This document shows positions 17,280 to 25,547 of a stretch of DNA of 64,000 bases, piece by piece; position 1 is the first letter of the stretch, and every line of letters begins with the position of its first letter. The DNA is from an uncultured Oceanospirillales bacterium (GTDB lineage Bacteria; Pseudomonadota; Gammaproteobacteria; Xanthomonadales; SZUA-36), in NCBI GenBank assembly GCA_913055655.1, contig CAJXKA010000001.1, positions 1,178,842 through 1,242,841 of the forward strand, written 5' to 3'. Below the pieces are notes generated by a model that was not told the origin of the DNA, made no database searches, and saw only the letters and a program-made list of their open reading frames with translations. Made by a program: the position numbers and the translations under genes.

Positions 17280-18062
17280 TCAGGGGTCGGGATTGCCCGT
17301 CCCTTCCAGTTCGATCACGTCGTCAATCAGTTCGTCGACCAGTTCGTTGGCGCGCTTGATGTCGATGGGTTCATGGGTATAGACCGATTCCGCCGCCTGG
17401 ATGTGGTGGTCGAAGGTGTCGGTGCGGGTTTCGTCCTCGAACATGCGCTGCCAGGCCTCGGTGCGCCCGCCCACCTGGGCGATGGCGGCGTCGGTCAGGC
17501 GACCCAGTTCAGCGTCGAAGTCGCCGAATTCCAGCTGGTTGCGCAGGTAGAGCGTGCGTGAGCGGTAGGCCTGCAGGCCGGGCTGCAGCGTGTCCGGCAG
17601 GCCGTCGGCAATCGCGTCGGCCATGGCCATGCGGACCAGGATCGCGTCCTCGCTGATGTCGCGGCGATTGACCATCTCGATCAGCACGGGGTGCGCCGCC
17701 GCAAGCGCCGCCATTTGCGCCGACATGGCCGCTTCATTCTCATCGGTGAACATGAACAGCGCGGCGGCACCGGACCGCATGTCGTCCTGGCCGACGATAC
17801 GCGCCAGTGGCGTCGTGTAATCGTCCGGGTCAAAGGCCGTGGCCTCGTCGTCCAGGTCTTCCGTGGACAGTGTTTCGGCCAGGTAGGCGAGCAATTCAGG
17901 CTCGACGCCCTGCCCCGCCAGGCGCATGAGCCCCAGGCGCCGGTACTGTTCGCCGGGCGTCAGGCCGCTCATGGCTTCGAAACCGGGCTCCGCCGACAGG
18001 ACGGGCGACAGGGCCAGCAGCACCAGCGAAACCGTCCACAGCACAAAAGGCCGAATCATCAT
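17280..18062 (-). CDS. Exported alpha-helical protein, unrecognised
   Basis: The 260-residue product has a clear signal peptide (MMIRPFVLWTVSLVLLALSP, cut near LSAEP) and a mature part made of short acidic helices with many Met and Ala residues and no Cys. No motif of a known enzyme is visible. Its ATG overlaps the stop of the upstream lipoprotein gene, so the two are translationally coupled and likely work together in the periplasm. The repeated ALAAAH/AMADAIAD-type helices resemble helical-repeat scaffolds, but this is a weak impression. Confidence 0.75.
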   Translation of the reverse strand: MMIRPFVLWTVSLVLLALSPVLSAEPGFEAMSGLTPGEQYRRLGLMRLAGQGVEPELLAYLAETLSTEDLDDEATAFDPDDYTTPLARIVGQDDMRSGAAALFMFTDENEAAMSAQMAALAAAHPVLIEMVNRRDISEDAILVRMAMADAIADGLPDTLQPGLQAYRSRTLYLRNQLEFGDFDAELGRLTDAAIAQVGGRTEAWQRMFEDETRTDTFDHHIQAAESVYTHEPIDIKRANELVDELIDDVIELEGTGNPDP

Positions 18063-20083
18063 TGCAGGCCCGCCACGGCACGCGCACCGGTGCCGTAATC
18101 GAACGCCACGCGCTCCGCGGCCTCGGCGCGACCCGCGTCCACGCCGTCGCGGAACTGGCGCAACTGCGGCGTTTCGCCGGCGGTTTCCACCCAGACCGTG
18201 CCATCGGCCCGGCCGCCGCGGAACTCGCCTTCGTAGTACACGGGCGTGCGGCCGCGCTGGCGCACCAGCAGGGCGCCCACGCCCTCGGCACGACCGCTGC
18301 GGGTGTCGCCCAGGTATTCAACCGAGCCACCCGGCGTCGCCGCCACGCCGAAGCCCTTGCCCGCGGCCTCGCCATCGACGCACTCGCCCCACCAGCGCCC
18401 GGGTTGCGGCGCCTCCGGATGCCGGAAGCTGCAGTACGCATCGGCGCTGACGGCCATGGACCGGACCCGCGACTGGTACAGCGTCAGGGTCTTGTTGCGG
18501 AACTCCGCAAACCCGCGTGCGGTGATTACCTCGCGTGATTCCAGCCACTCCATCTGCACCGACATCTGGCGCTCGAATGTGGGCGCCATGCGGGCAATAA
18601 AGCGCTCACTGACCTCGGCGGATTCCGAACGGGTGTCCAGCGACTTGTTCATCGCCCAGACCGAGCCCAGCAGCGAAACGCCGGACAGGCTGGCGACCAT
18701 GGCGGCGCTGGCGGTGGTGCTGACGGTGGCGCCGTAAACCGAACCCGCCAGGGCCAGGGCCGCCACCGCTGTGGTGATGTTCTGGCGCCGTGCCAACCGG
18801 CGTCGCTCCTCCAGCATGCGGTATTCGGCGGCGATAATCTTGCGCATGCGGACACCGAAATCGCCGGTGTAGGTGCCGGCGTAAATGCTGTCCGACTGCG
18901 CGGCCAGGAACTCGCGTTCAGCGCCCACCAGGGCCTCGGCGAGCTGCAGCCGGGCGCGCACGCTTTCGTCGTCCGAGCGCGTGAACCAGACCCGCGCCAG
19001 CCCCGGGTCAAACCGCGCCAGCGCGGCCTGGCGCTGGAAGAACGTGGCCCGTTCGGTGTCGACACCGCCGAGCAAGCGCGTCACCCTGTCCGCGAAGCCA
19101 CCCGCGAAGGCCTGGCCGAAGGGGTCCACCTCGCCGGCGTCATCAAGCTGCGTCATGATCCCGGCGGGAATCTGCAGCTTTTCCAGGGGATAGGCCTCCA
19201 CCATGATCCGGTCGCCGCTTGTGCCCGGGGCCGTCAATGGCAGGCTCGCCGGCGGCGGGTCACGTTCGGCCAGGAAGGCGATGAAATCCAGCGACGAGGG
19301 CGACGGCAGAGGGGCCTCGTCCAGGCGCGCCTCGACAACGCGCGCGGCCTGCGTTTCCGACGCCCGCCAGGCCGCCTGCGCCAGGTCGTCGCTGGACAGG
19401 ACCAGGCCATTCAGGGCAGGCCGTGCCCAGCGCCCGGTCCTCACCACCGCCAGCGGCGTGACCAGGTCGCCGAAAGTCACCGGCGGCGAGTCCATCATCT
19501 CGTTCACGTCCGGAAACGTGTAGGTGCCAAAATCGATGGTCAGTACCGCCGGCACCTGCTCCGAAGCGAGGATGGGCCGGCTGTAGAGCCCCTGTTCCTC
19601 GTCCCACAGCACCAGGTGCGGCGACAACAGCACCGTGTTTGCCGGCAGGCGTGCCTTCAGCTCGCGGTACAGCGACATGGCGAAGTAGCCGGACTTGGCG
19701 ATCACCGTCTGGGCGATACGCTCCGTCTGCGGCTTGCCATACATGGTGTACGGCACCTCGCCGCCGATGGCGTTGACCGCGAACGAGCTCACATAGAGCG
19801 ACTCCGCATCGGCGTGAATCATGGCCGGGTAACGGATGACCACCAGCGCCGCGGCATCCGGCGCCGCGATCGGCGCGGCCGGTGCGGCCTCGTCGCGGGG
19901 TGCCGCGGTGACCGGTGCACGGTAGACCGAATCGTTCTTGCCCCGCGCGGTGCCGGCGCAGCCCGACAGCAATGTCGCGGCCAGCGCGAATGCCAGCAGC
20001 AGGAACATCGGCGCCGACCGGGCAGCGGCATTTTCAGGGCGGTTGAGGGTCACGTGACAGGCATCATCGGGCTGGAACTGCAA
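18059..20083 (-). CDS. Large lipoprotein with C-terminal MORN-like repeats
   Basis: The 674-residue frame carries a lipoprotein signal (MFLLLAFALAATLLSGC, lipobox LSGC at about residue 41). The start is uncertain: TTG at 20083 has GGAG four bases before it and fits a promoter 25 bases upstream, but GTG at 20053 or ATG at 20008 would give a tighter signal peptide. The mature part is a mixed domain (70-420), a helical Ala-rich hydrophobic stretch near 440-490 (TTAVAALALAGSVYGATVST), and a C-terminal region with MORN-like repeats (GRWWGECVDG, YLGDTRSGRAEGVG, YYEGEFRGGRADGTVWVE). MORN repeats often mark envelope or membrane scaffolds. It converges on the kinase operon and is coupled to the exported gene downstream. 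Confidence 0.75.
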   Translation of the reverse strand: MQFQPDDACHVTLNRPENAAARSAPMFLLLAFALAATLLSGCAGTARGKNDSVYRAPVTAAPRDEAAPAAPIAAPDAAALVVIRYPAMIHADAESLYVSSFAVNAIGGEVPYTMYGKPQTERIAQTVIAKSGYFAMSLYRELKARLPANTVLLSPHLVLWDEEQGLYSRPILASEQVPAVLTIDFGTYTFPDVNEMMDSPPVTFGDLVTPLAVVRTGRWARPALNGLVLSSDDLAQAAWRASETQAARVVEARLDEAPLPSPSSLDFIAFLAERDPPPASLPLTAPGTSGDRIMVEAYPLEKLQIPAGIMTQLDDAGEVDPFGQAFAGGFADRVTRLLGGVDTERATFFQRQAALARFDPGLARVWFTRSDDESVRARLQLAEALVGAEREFLAAQSDSIYAGTYTGDFGVRMRKIIAAEYRMLEERRRLARRQNITTAVAALALAGSVYGATVSTTASAAMVASLSGVSLLGSVWAMNKSLDTRSESAEVSERFIARMAPTFERQMSVQMEWLESREVITARGFAEFRNKTLTLYQSRVRSMAVSADAYCSFRHPEAPQPGRWWGECVDGEAAGKGFGVAATPGGSVEYLGDTRSGRAEGVGALLVRQRGRTPVYYEGEFRGGRADGTVWVETAGETPQLRQFRDGVDAGRAEAAERVAFDYGTGARAVAGLQ

Positions 20084-20115
20084 TGGACTCCGGACAGGGC
20101 GAAAAGTGCCGTGCT

Positions 20116-20144
20116 ATTTAAGAAGGCGGCGGCGGATGCGTCAA
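20116..20144 (-). promoter_or_regulatory. Candidate sigma-70 promoter of the MORN lipoprotein operon
   Basis: On the minus strand TTGACG (20144-20139) and TTAAAT (20121-20116) are spaced by exactly 17 bases. Transcription would begin around 20109, about 25 bases before the TTG start, which supports that start. The boxes match consensus at 5/6 and 4/6. Confidence 0.52.
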
Positions 20145-20240
20145 TAGCCCTATTCATCCGCATGGGTCGCACCGCGACCGATATCGGCGCAGAATGGGCC
20201 GCAACAGCCACAATAACCGAACAAGAAACAAGAGGGGCTC

Positions 20241-21521
20241 ATGGACTCGACAACGAAAGCTGAACCCGGGCTTCTGGCCGAGGGTCGCGGATACCTGCTG
20301 TTCATCCTGGTGCTGGTCTACACCTTCAACTTCATTGACCGACAGATCATCGGCATTCTCGCCATCCCCATCAAGGAAGAACTGGGGCTGAGCGATTCGC
20401 AGCTGGGCCTGATGGGCGGCCTGGCCTTCGCCCTGTTCTACACCGGCCTTGGCATTCCCGTGGCCATGGCCGCCGATCGCTTCAATCGCACCTGGATCAT
20501 GACCGGCGCGCTGGTGATCTGGAGCGGCATGACCGCCGCCTGCGGGCTGGCCAACAGTTTCTGGCAACTGTTCCTGGCCCGGCTGGGTGTGGGCGTGGGC
20601 GAGTCCGGCGGCGTGGCGCCGGCCTATTCCGTCATCGCCGACTCGTTCCCGCCGCACCAGCGTGCGCGGGCGCTCAGTATCTACTCTTTCGGCATTCCCA
20701 TCGGCAGCGCACTGGGCATCGTCATCGGCGGTGTGCTGGCCAGCCTGATCGACTGGCGCGTGGCGTTCTTCGTGGTCGGCCTGGCCGGCGTGGCCCTGGC
20801 GCCGATTTTCCGGCTGACCGTGCGCGAACCCGAGCGCGGCCGGTTCGACGGTGTCCAGCAGCGCGCACCCGCGCGGCTGGGCGAGATTCTTTCGACCCTG
20901 GCGAAGAAACCGTCTTTCTGGCTGATCTCGCTGGCGGCGGCGTGTTCATCGATGATGGGCTACGGGCTCTTCTTCTGGCTGCCGTCGTTTTTTGTCAGGA
21001 CATTCGGGCTGACCCTGCTCGAGGCGTCGCTGTACTTCGGCGCCATCCTGCTGGTGGGCGGCGTCGCCGGCATCTGGGGCGGCGGCTGGGCCACCGACCG
21101 GTTCGGCAGCCGCAACCGCAAGCGCTACCTGACCATTCCCGCGGTCGCCTTCCTGGGCACCGTGCCGTGTTACCTGGTGGCAATCCTCACCCACAACGTG
21201 CTGCTGTGCTTTACCGTGCTGCTGGTGCCGACGGCGCTGGGCCTGGCCTGGCTGGGGCCGCTGATCTCCACGATCCAGCACCTGGTGCCACCCAATATGC
21301 GCTCCACCGCCTCGGCGGTGTTCCTGTTCATCATCAACCTGATCGGCATCGGCCTGGGCACCTGGGCCATCGGCGCGGTCTCGGACGCGTTGCGGGCAAC
21401 CTACGGCGACGACTCGCTGAAGTACTCGATCCTGGCGGGCACCGGTTTCTATGTCGTGGCCGCGGTGCTGCTGTTCCTGGCCGCGCGCTGGCTGTCCGGC
21501 GATCTTGAAGGCGAAGGCTGA
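20241..21521 (+). CDS. MFS transporter, Spinster-like
   Basis: The 426-residue inner-membrane protein has about 12 hydrophobic helices and the major-facilitator loop signatures, including AADRFNRTW after helix 2 and TDRFGSRNRK after helix 8. The N-terminal YTFNFIDRQIIGILAIPIKEELGLSDSQLG stretch is typical of the Spinster-like group that includes many proteobacterial transporters of unknown anionic or lipid-like substrates. A good ribosome site (GAGGGG) lies five bases before the ATG. It stands alone, convergent with the SnoaL-like gene three bases away. The substrate is not predictable. Confidence 0.9.
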   Translation: MDSTTKAEPGLLAEGRGYLLFILVLVYTFNFIDRQIIGILAIPIKEELGLSDSQLGLMGGLAFALFYTGLGIPVAMAADRFNRTWIMTGALVIWSGMTAACGLANSFWQLFLARLGVGVGESGGVAPAYSVIADSFPPHQRARALSIYSFGIPIGSALGIVIGGVLASLIDWRVAFFVVGLAGVALAPIFRLTVREPERGRFDGVQQRAPARLGEILSTLAKKPSFWLISLAAACSSMMGYGLFFWLPSFFVRTFGLTLLEASLYFGAILLVGGVAGIWGGGWATDRFGSRNRKRYLTIPAVAFLGTVPCYLVAILTHNVLLCFTVLLVPTALGLAWLGPLISTIQHLVPPNMRSTASAVFLFIINLIGIGLGTWAIGAVSDALRATYGDDSLKYSILAGTGFYVVAAVLLFLAARWLSGDLEGEG

Positions 21522-21524
21522 GAC

Positions 21525-22025
21525 CTAGTCGGTCACCCCGGCAGCTTCGTCCGGGATGCGGGTCGCCTGCCAGGCGACCACCTGCCAGCGACCATCGCGT
21601 TTGGCGAAGGTGCCGGTGTTGAAGTATTCGCTGTGCCCGGGCGGCGTCCCGGCGGTGGCCGCGGTATCCGCGACCAGGCGAAAGGCCACCGTCGCGGTAT
21701 CGCCGTATTCGCGGATACGAATGTCCTCCGCGCCGTAAGTCACCACCGGCGCATCTGCACCATCACCTGCCGTATCACCGGCATTTTTGAACCCGGCCAT
21801 GATCTCGGCCTTGCCGCGCCGCGTGCCGTTGGACGAGGTGTATACCAGGTCCTCGGCCCAGAACCGGTCGTGGGTCTCCGCCTGGTCCACGTTGGCCAGG
21901 AACGTTTCGAGCAGCTGCCGGAGCGCGGCAGCATCGGGCGTCTTCGGGATATCGTCCGCGGCCATGGCGGCGACGGGCATGGTCAACAGGATGGCGAGGG
22001 CAATGGCTGCGATGGCGTTGTTCAC
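21525..22025 (-). CDS. Exported SnoaL/DUF4440-like protein (NTF2 fold)
   Basis: The 166-residue product begins at GTG with GGAG seven bases upstream, giving a signal peptide ending in PVAAMAAD. The mature part fits the cystatin-like NTF2 fold of DUF4440/SnoaL proteins: a helical start (LRQLLETFLANVD), the WAEDLVYTSSNGTRRGKAEI segment and a closing strand pair around GRWQVVAWQATRIP. Such proteins bind small ligands or act as isomerases or hydrolases; no active site can be assigned here. It is divergent from the MOSC gene across 35 bases. Confidence 0.78.
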   Translation of the reverse strand: MNNAIAAIALAILLTMPVAAMAADDIPKTPDAAALRQLLETFLANVDQAETHDRFWAEDLVYTSSNGTRRGKAEIMAGFKNAGDTAGDGADAPVVTYGAEDIRIREYGDTATVAFRLVADTAATAGTPPGHSEYFNTGTFAKRDGRWQVVAWQATRIPDEAAGVTD

Positions 22026-22060
22026 GTTATTCTCCGGGGGTATTCGCACGAGCAAAGCAC

Positions 22061-22909
22061 ATGAGTGTTGAAGTCTCCGCCCTGTTCGTCTACCCGGTCA
22101 AGTCGCTGGGCGGTATCGCCCTGGACGAAGCAAGGCTCGGGACAATGGGGCTGGCGAATGACCGGCGATGGATGCTGGTCCGTGGAGATGGGCGGTTCGT
22201 CAGCCAGCGCGAAATACCCGGGCTGTCGCGGGTCCGCTGCGCGCTGCGCGACGGTGAACTGGTACTGGCCCGCGACGGCCTGCCGCCGCTTGTCCTGGAC
22301 AGCGGCAGGGCGAACGGGCACCGCGTGCCGGTCAGCGTCTGGAAAGATCACTGGGAAGCGCTTGATGCCGGTGACAATGCCGCCGAATGGGTCAGCCGCG
22401 CTGCGGGTGGCGATCACCTGCTCCGCCTGGTTCGCCTGGCCGAAGACCGTCCGCGGCCGCAGGGGCAGCCAGAACGATACGGCGCGACGGTCACGACCGG
22501 CTTCGCCGACGGCGCGCCGTACCTGCTGGCCGGTGACGATTCACTGGCGCGGCTCAACCAGGTGCTGCTCGAAACCGGTCGCGACGCGGTCCCCATGAAT
22601 CGGTTCCGGCCCAATATCGTCGTCAGCGGCCTGGGCGCGTTTCGCGAACACGCGCTGGCCGCCCTGCACGGCCCCGGGTACTCGCTGGAGCCGCGATTTC
22701 CCTGCGAACGTTGCGTCGTGACCACCATCAACCAGGCGACTGGCGTCCCGGATCCGCTGCGCGAGCCGTTCCGGACCCTGGTGTCGCTGAACCCGATGCC
22801 CGGCAAGCCGCGATCGCCTGCATTCGCGGAGAACGCGATCCTGGCCCGGGGCGATGGCGCCACCATCCGCGTGGGCGACCGCCTCGAGACCGTACCCCGA
22901 CCGGGCTGA
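22061..22909 (+). CDS. MOSC-domain protein (YcbX-like, molybdenum cofactor-binding)
   Basis: The 282-residue protein has the MOSC N-terminal beta-barrel (VYPVKSLGGIALDEA, DRRWMLVRGDGRFVSQRE) and a C-terminal MOSC domain with the invariant Cys region FPCERCVVTTINQATG. MOSC proteins bind the sulfurated molybdenum cofactor; E. coli YcbX reduces N-hydroxylated base analogues and other N-oxides with electrons from a partner. YcbX itself carries an extra C-terminal ferredoxin domain, which is absent here, so an external electron donor would be needed. The next gene follows after 86 bases. Confidence 0.88.
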   Translation: MSVEVSALFVYPVKSLGGIALDEARLGTMGLANDRRWMLVRGDGRFVSQREIPGLSRVRCALRDGELVLARDGLPPLVLDSGRANGHRVPVSVWKDHWEALDAGDNAAEWVSRAAGGDHLLRLVRLAEDRPRPQGQPERYGATVTTGFADGAPYLLAGDDSLARLNQVLLETGRDAVPMNRFRPNIVVSGLGAFREHALAALHGPGYSLEPRFPCERCVVTTINQATGVPDPLREPFRTLVSLNPMPGKPRSPAFAENAILARGDGATIRVGDRLETVPRPG

Positions 22910-22915
22910 CACCGG

Positions 22916-22934
22916 CCGGCGCAAACCGCGCCGG
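22916..22934. other. Short GC-rich hairpin after the MOSC gene
   Basis: A perfect 7-base inverted repeat CCGGCGC / GCGCCGG with a five-base loop lies seven bases after the MOSC stop. There is no T-run behind it, so it may be an RNA 3' end structure rather than an intrinsic terminator. Confidence 0.3.
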
Positions 22935-22995
22935 GATTGTCATCATGCTGCCATCATCCGGGCGGCATCATGTCCTCCCCAGTCGGAGTATTCGC

Positions 22996-24255
22996 ATGGC
23001 TTCCCTTTCCACGGCGACCGCCGGCGACAGCCTCGCCATCCTGATGATTTCCGATGTCTATTTCCCCCGCGTCAACGGGGTCTCGACATCCATTGCCTCG
23101 TTCCGTGGTGAACTGGTCGCGCAGGGCCATCGCGTCACGCTCGTGGTACCGACCTATAGCGGTGGCGTATTCAAGGGTGGCGCCGGGATCGATGCCGACG
23201 ATGAAGACATCCTGCGAATCCCCGGCCGGCCCATCCCGGGCGACCCGGAGGACCGGCTGATGAACCGTGGCGCCCTGAAACGGGCGCTGGCGGCGCTGGA
23301 CCCCGCCGACTATGACGTGGTCCACATCCAGACGCCCTTTATCGCCCATTACCTGGGCAAGGCCTGGGCACGCCGGGTGGGACTGCCGGTGATCGAGACG
23401 TATCACACCTATTTCGAGGCGTACTTCCACCATTACATCAAGGCCATGCCCGCCTGGCTGTCGCGCAAGCTGACACGCTGGTTCACCCGCCAGCAGGTCA
23501 ATGCCGTGGACGCCCTGATCGTGCCGTCCACGGCCCTCGAGGACGTGATGGAAAGGTACCGCGTGAAAACGCCTGTCCACGTGCTGCCCACCGGGCTGGG
23601 CGCGGACGACTTTCGCGACACGAACCCTGCCCAGTTCGCACAGCGCCGGGGCATCGACCTGGACAGGCCGACGCTGGTCTATGTCGGGCGTGTGGCCCAT
23701 GAGAAAAACATCGGGTTCCTGCTGGAAGTACTGGAGCAGGTCAGCCGGGATATGCCCGCGACCCAGCTGGTCATCGCCGGCGAAGGCCCTGCCCTGTCGT
23801 CGATTCAGTCGCGGGTAAAACGGCGCGGGTTGACTGACAACGTCGTGTTTACGGGTTATCTCTCGCGGAACGGGGAACTGCAGGATTGCTACGCCTGCGG
23901 GGATGCCTTCGTGTTCGCCTCGAGAACCGAGACGCAGGGACTGGTGCTGCTCGAGGCCTGGGCCTGCGGCGTGCCGCTGGTGTCGACCGCGCACCTGGGT
24001 ACGAAGGACATCCTGGCGTCAGGACGCGGCGCCCTGGTGCCCCCCGATGACGTCGGCGCGTTTGCCGACGCGGTCACCCGATTGCTGGGCGACCCTGCGC
24101 TTCGTGATCGTCTTGCCAGCGAGGCCCGCGAGGAAGCGCGGCTGTGGACCTCGTCGAAACTGGCCGCCCGCCTGGCCCTGGTCTACCGGGGCCTGGTCAG
24201 CGGGCGGTCAGTGTCTTACCACAGGCCAACGGTCCAGCCGCCGCCTGCGCGGTAA
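22996..24255 (+). CDS. GT4-family glycosyltransferase
   Basis: The 419-residue protein has the two-Rossmann GT-B layout of retaining GT4 enzymes: SDVYFPRVNGVSTSI at the N-terminus, IETYHTYFEAY, the donor-site segment VGRVAHEKNIGFLLE and the ETQGLVLLEAWACGVPLVS motif with the nucleotide-sugar-binding Glu pair. It resembles enzymes that glycosylate lipids or build polysaccharides; the acceptor is not identifiable. ATG with GGAG eight bases upstream fixes the start, while the frame continues upstream into the MOSC gene without sign of coding. No other polysaccharide genes are adjacent. Confidence 0.88.
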   Translation: MASLSTATAGDSLAILMISDVYFPRVNGVSTSIASFRGELVAQGHRVTLVVPTYSGGVFKGGAGIDADDEDILRIPGRPIPGDPEDRLMNRGALKRALAALDPADYDVVHIQTPFIAHYLGKAWARRVGLPVIETYHTYFEAYFHHYIKAMPAWLSRKLTRWFTRQQVNAVDALIVPSTALEDVMERYRVKTPVHVLPTGLGADDFRDTNPAQFAQRRGIDLDRPTLVYVGRVAHEKNIGFLLEVLEQVSRDMPATQLVIAGEGPALSSIQSRVKRRGLTDNVVFTGYLSRNGELQDCYACGDAFVFASRTETQGLVLLEAWACGVPLVSTAHLGTKDILASGRGALVPPDDVGAFADAVTRLLGDPALRDRLASEAREEARLWTSSKLAARLALVYRGLVSGRSVSYHRPTVQPPPAR

Positions 24256-24440
24256 CCACTGTCACCGAGTCGACGTTGACGGCTCAGGCGGCGATCGCTT
24301 GAACGACCCTTCGCCAGGTTGCCTTCGTTGGCGGCGGCGCCGGCTTCCACCCGGGTCACGCCGACGGCGGTGACAGCAGGTTCAGGTTCGCGCGGGCCGA
24401 AGCCACTTCCCATCGTGTTGTCCGTTAACATTTTCTTCAT
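24216..24440 (-). CDS. Small basic/Gly-rich protein, unrecognised
   Basis: The 74-residue frame is preceded by a strong GGAGG that directly abuts the first ATG and stands nine bases before the fourth codon, a second ATG at 24431; the latter is the better spaced start. The product begins MLTDNTMGSGFG and continues with a PEPAVTAVGVTRVEAGAAAN segment, an Arg-rich middle (SSDRRLSRQRRLG) and an aromatic/Gly-rich end (SGYRAGGGWTVGLW). No family is recognised. The last 40 bases overlap the 3' end of the convergent glycosyltransferase. An AT-rich gap upstream could hold a promoter. Confidence 0.5.
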   Translation of the reverse strand: MKKMLTDNTMGSGFGPREPEPAVTAVGVTRVEAGAAANEGNLAKGRSSDRRLSRQRRLGDSGYRAGGGWTVGLW

Positions 24441-24494
24441 CCTCCAGGGTTAAAAAACGATGTCGAACATTCCAATTCCATGACCTTTAAGTTA

Positions 24495-24511
24495 CAGTTT
24501 CATTTCAACTG
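24495..24511. promoter_or_regulatory. Inverted repeat in the AT-rich LysR upstream region
   Basis: CAGTT and AACTG flank a seven-base spacer, a 17-base site of the size bound by LysR-type regulators. It lies 103 bases before the LysR start and 55 bases from the start of the divergent small frame. Arm length is short, so chance is possible. Confidence 0.3.
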
Positions 24512-24550
24512 AATCTTCGGCATGGGCCTTAAACATGGGGGAATTTTAAG

Positions 24551-24582
24551 GACTTGCAAGTCTCACTTCTAACGGTTTTAAT
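24551..24582 (+). promoter_or_regulatory. Candidate LysR-gene promoter with palindrome over the -35 box
   Basis: TTGCAA (24554-24559) and TTTAAT (24577-24582) are separated by exactly 17 bases and lie 32 bases before the LysR gene start. The -35 box sits inside a perfect 12-base palindrome, GACTTGCAAGTC (24551-24562). A dimeric regulator on this palindrome would block polymerase, which suits autorepression by the LysR protein. Confidence 0.52.
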
Positions 24583-24613
24583 TGTTCCTGTTTTCATTTT
24601 TTCTTAAATCGAT

Positions 24614-25507
24614 ATGGTGAATCTTCCACTTAATGCATTGCGAACCTTCGAGGCCGTCGCCAGTCGCCTGAGTTTTTCCGAGGGTGCACGCGCGCTGAAC
24701 GTCAGCCCGGCCGCCGTTTCATCGCAGATCCGGCAGCTCGAGGAGCGGCTGAACCAGCCGCTGTTCCGCCGCCATGGCAAAACCATCAGCCTGACGGGCG
24801 CGGGCCGGAAACTGCTGCCCGGCGTGCAGCGGGGCATGGAGGAACTGCGCAAGGCGATGCGAATCGTCGACCAGGACCGCTCAGGCGGCGTGCTGAATGT
24901 CAGCATGGTGCCCACCTTCCTGCAGAAATGGCTGATGCCGCGGCTGGCGGACTTTTACCAGTCCAACCCGGATATCGACCTGCGGGTGAACGTCCACAAT
25001 GAGCTGGTGAACTTCAGCGACACCGATTTCCACGCGGCCATCCGTTTCGGCCCCGGTGAGTGGAAAGGCCTGAACGCCGAGCGCATCCTGCGCGACTGGA
25101 TCATGCCGGTCTGCAGCCCACGGCTGTTGCGTGAAATCGGCCCCATCGAATCGGCTGAGCAACTGCAGGAACACAAGCTGCTGTTCGTGGAGAGCGAGGT
25201 CTGGGACGCCTGGTTTCGCGTGATCGGCGACGGTGGTCGCAAGAAACGGTGGCCGCTGCTGAACGATTCGCTGGCCATCCTGATGGCGGCCGAACAGGGC
25301 GAAGGCATCGCGCTGAGCCGCTGGTCGCTGGTGGCGCGCGATATTTCAGCCGGCCGACTGGTCCGGCCGATCAACACGGTGGTGCGCACCGACTGGTCGT
25401 ACTACTTCGTCACACCGCCCGCCTACAGCGACATGCCCAAGGTGATCCAGTTCCGCAAATGGATCCTGGAGCAGTGCAAGGCCTTCGCACCCCCTGACGC
25501 TGACTGA
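24614..25507 (+). CDS. LysR-family transcriptional regulator (GcvA-like)
   Basis: The 297-residue product has an N-terminal winged helix-turn-helix (about 8-65; LSFSEGARALNVSPAAVSSQIRQLEERL) and a C-terminal periplasmic-binding-like effector domain. The LPLNALRTFEAVASRLSF opening is typical of the GcvA/AmpR branch. The effector and targets are unknown; the only non-autologous candidate nearby is the small divergent frame, since the flanking glycosyltransferase and transaminase are convergent or transcribed toward it. The gene follows the most AT-rich gap in the window, which carries a good promoter and a palindrome. Confidence 0.93.
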   Translation: MVNLPLNALRTFEAVASRLSFSEGARALNVSPAAVSSQIRQLEERLNQPLFRRHGKTISLTGAGRKLLPGVQRGMEELRKAMRIVDQDRSGGVLNVSMVPTFLQKWLMPRLADFYQSNPDIDLRVNVHNELVNFSDTDFHAAIRFGPGEWKGLNAERILRDWIMPVCSPRLLREIGPIESAEQLQEHKLLFVESEVWDAWFRVIGDGGRKKRWPLLNDSLAILMAAEQGEGIALSRWSLVARDISAGRLVRPINTVVRTDWSYYFVTPPAYSDMPKVIQFRKWILEQCKAFAPPDAD

Positions 25508-25547
25508 AGCCGGGCGCGCCGGGCGAAACTGCCCCGGGTCCTGGCGG

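Noticed and set aside
22711-22995. N-terminal extension of the glycosyltransferase frame back into the MOSC gene
   Set aside because: The extension overlaps MOSC coding sequence in another frame and has shadow composition; the internal ATG has a well-spaced GGAG and starts a normal GT4 N-terminus.
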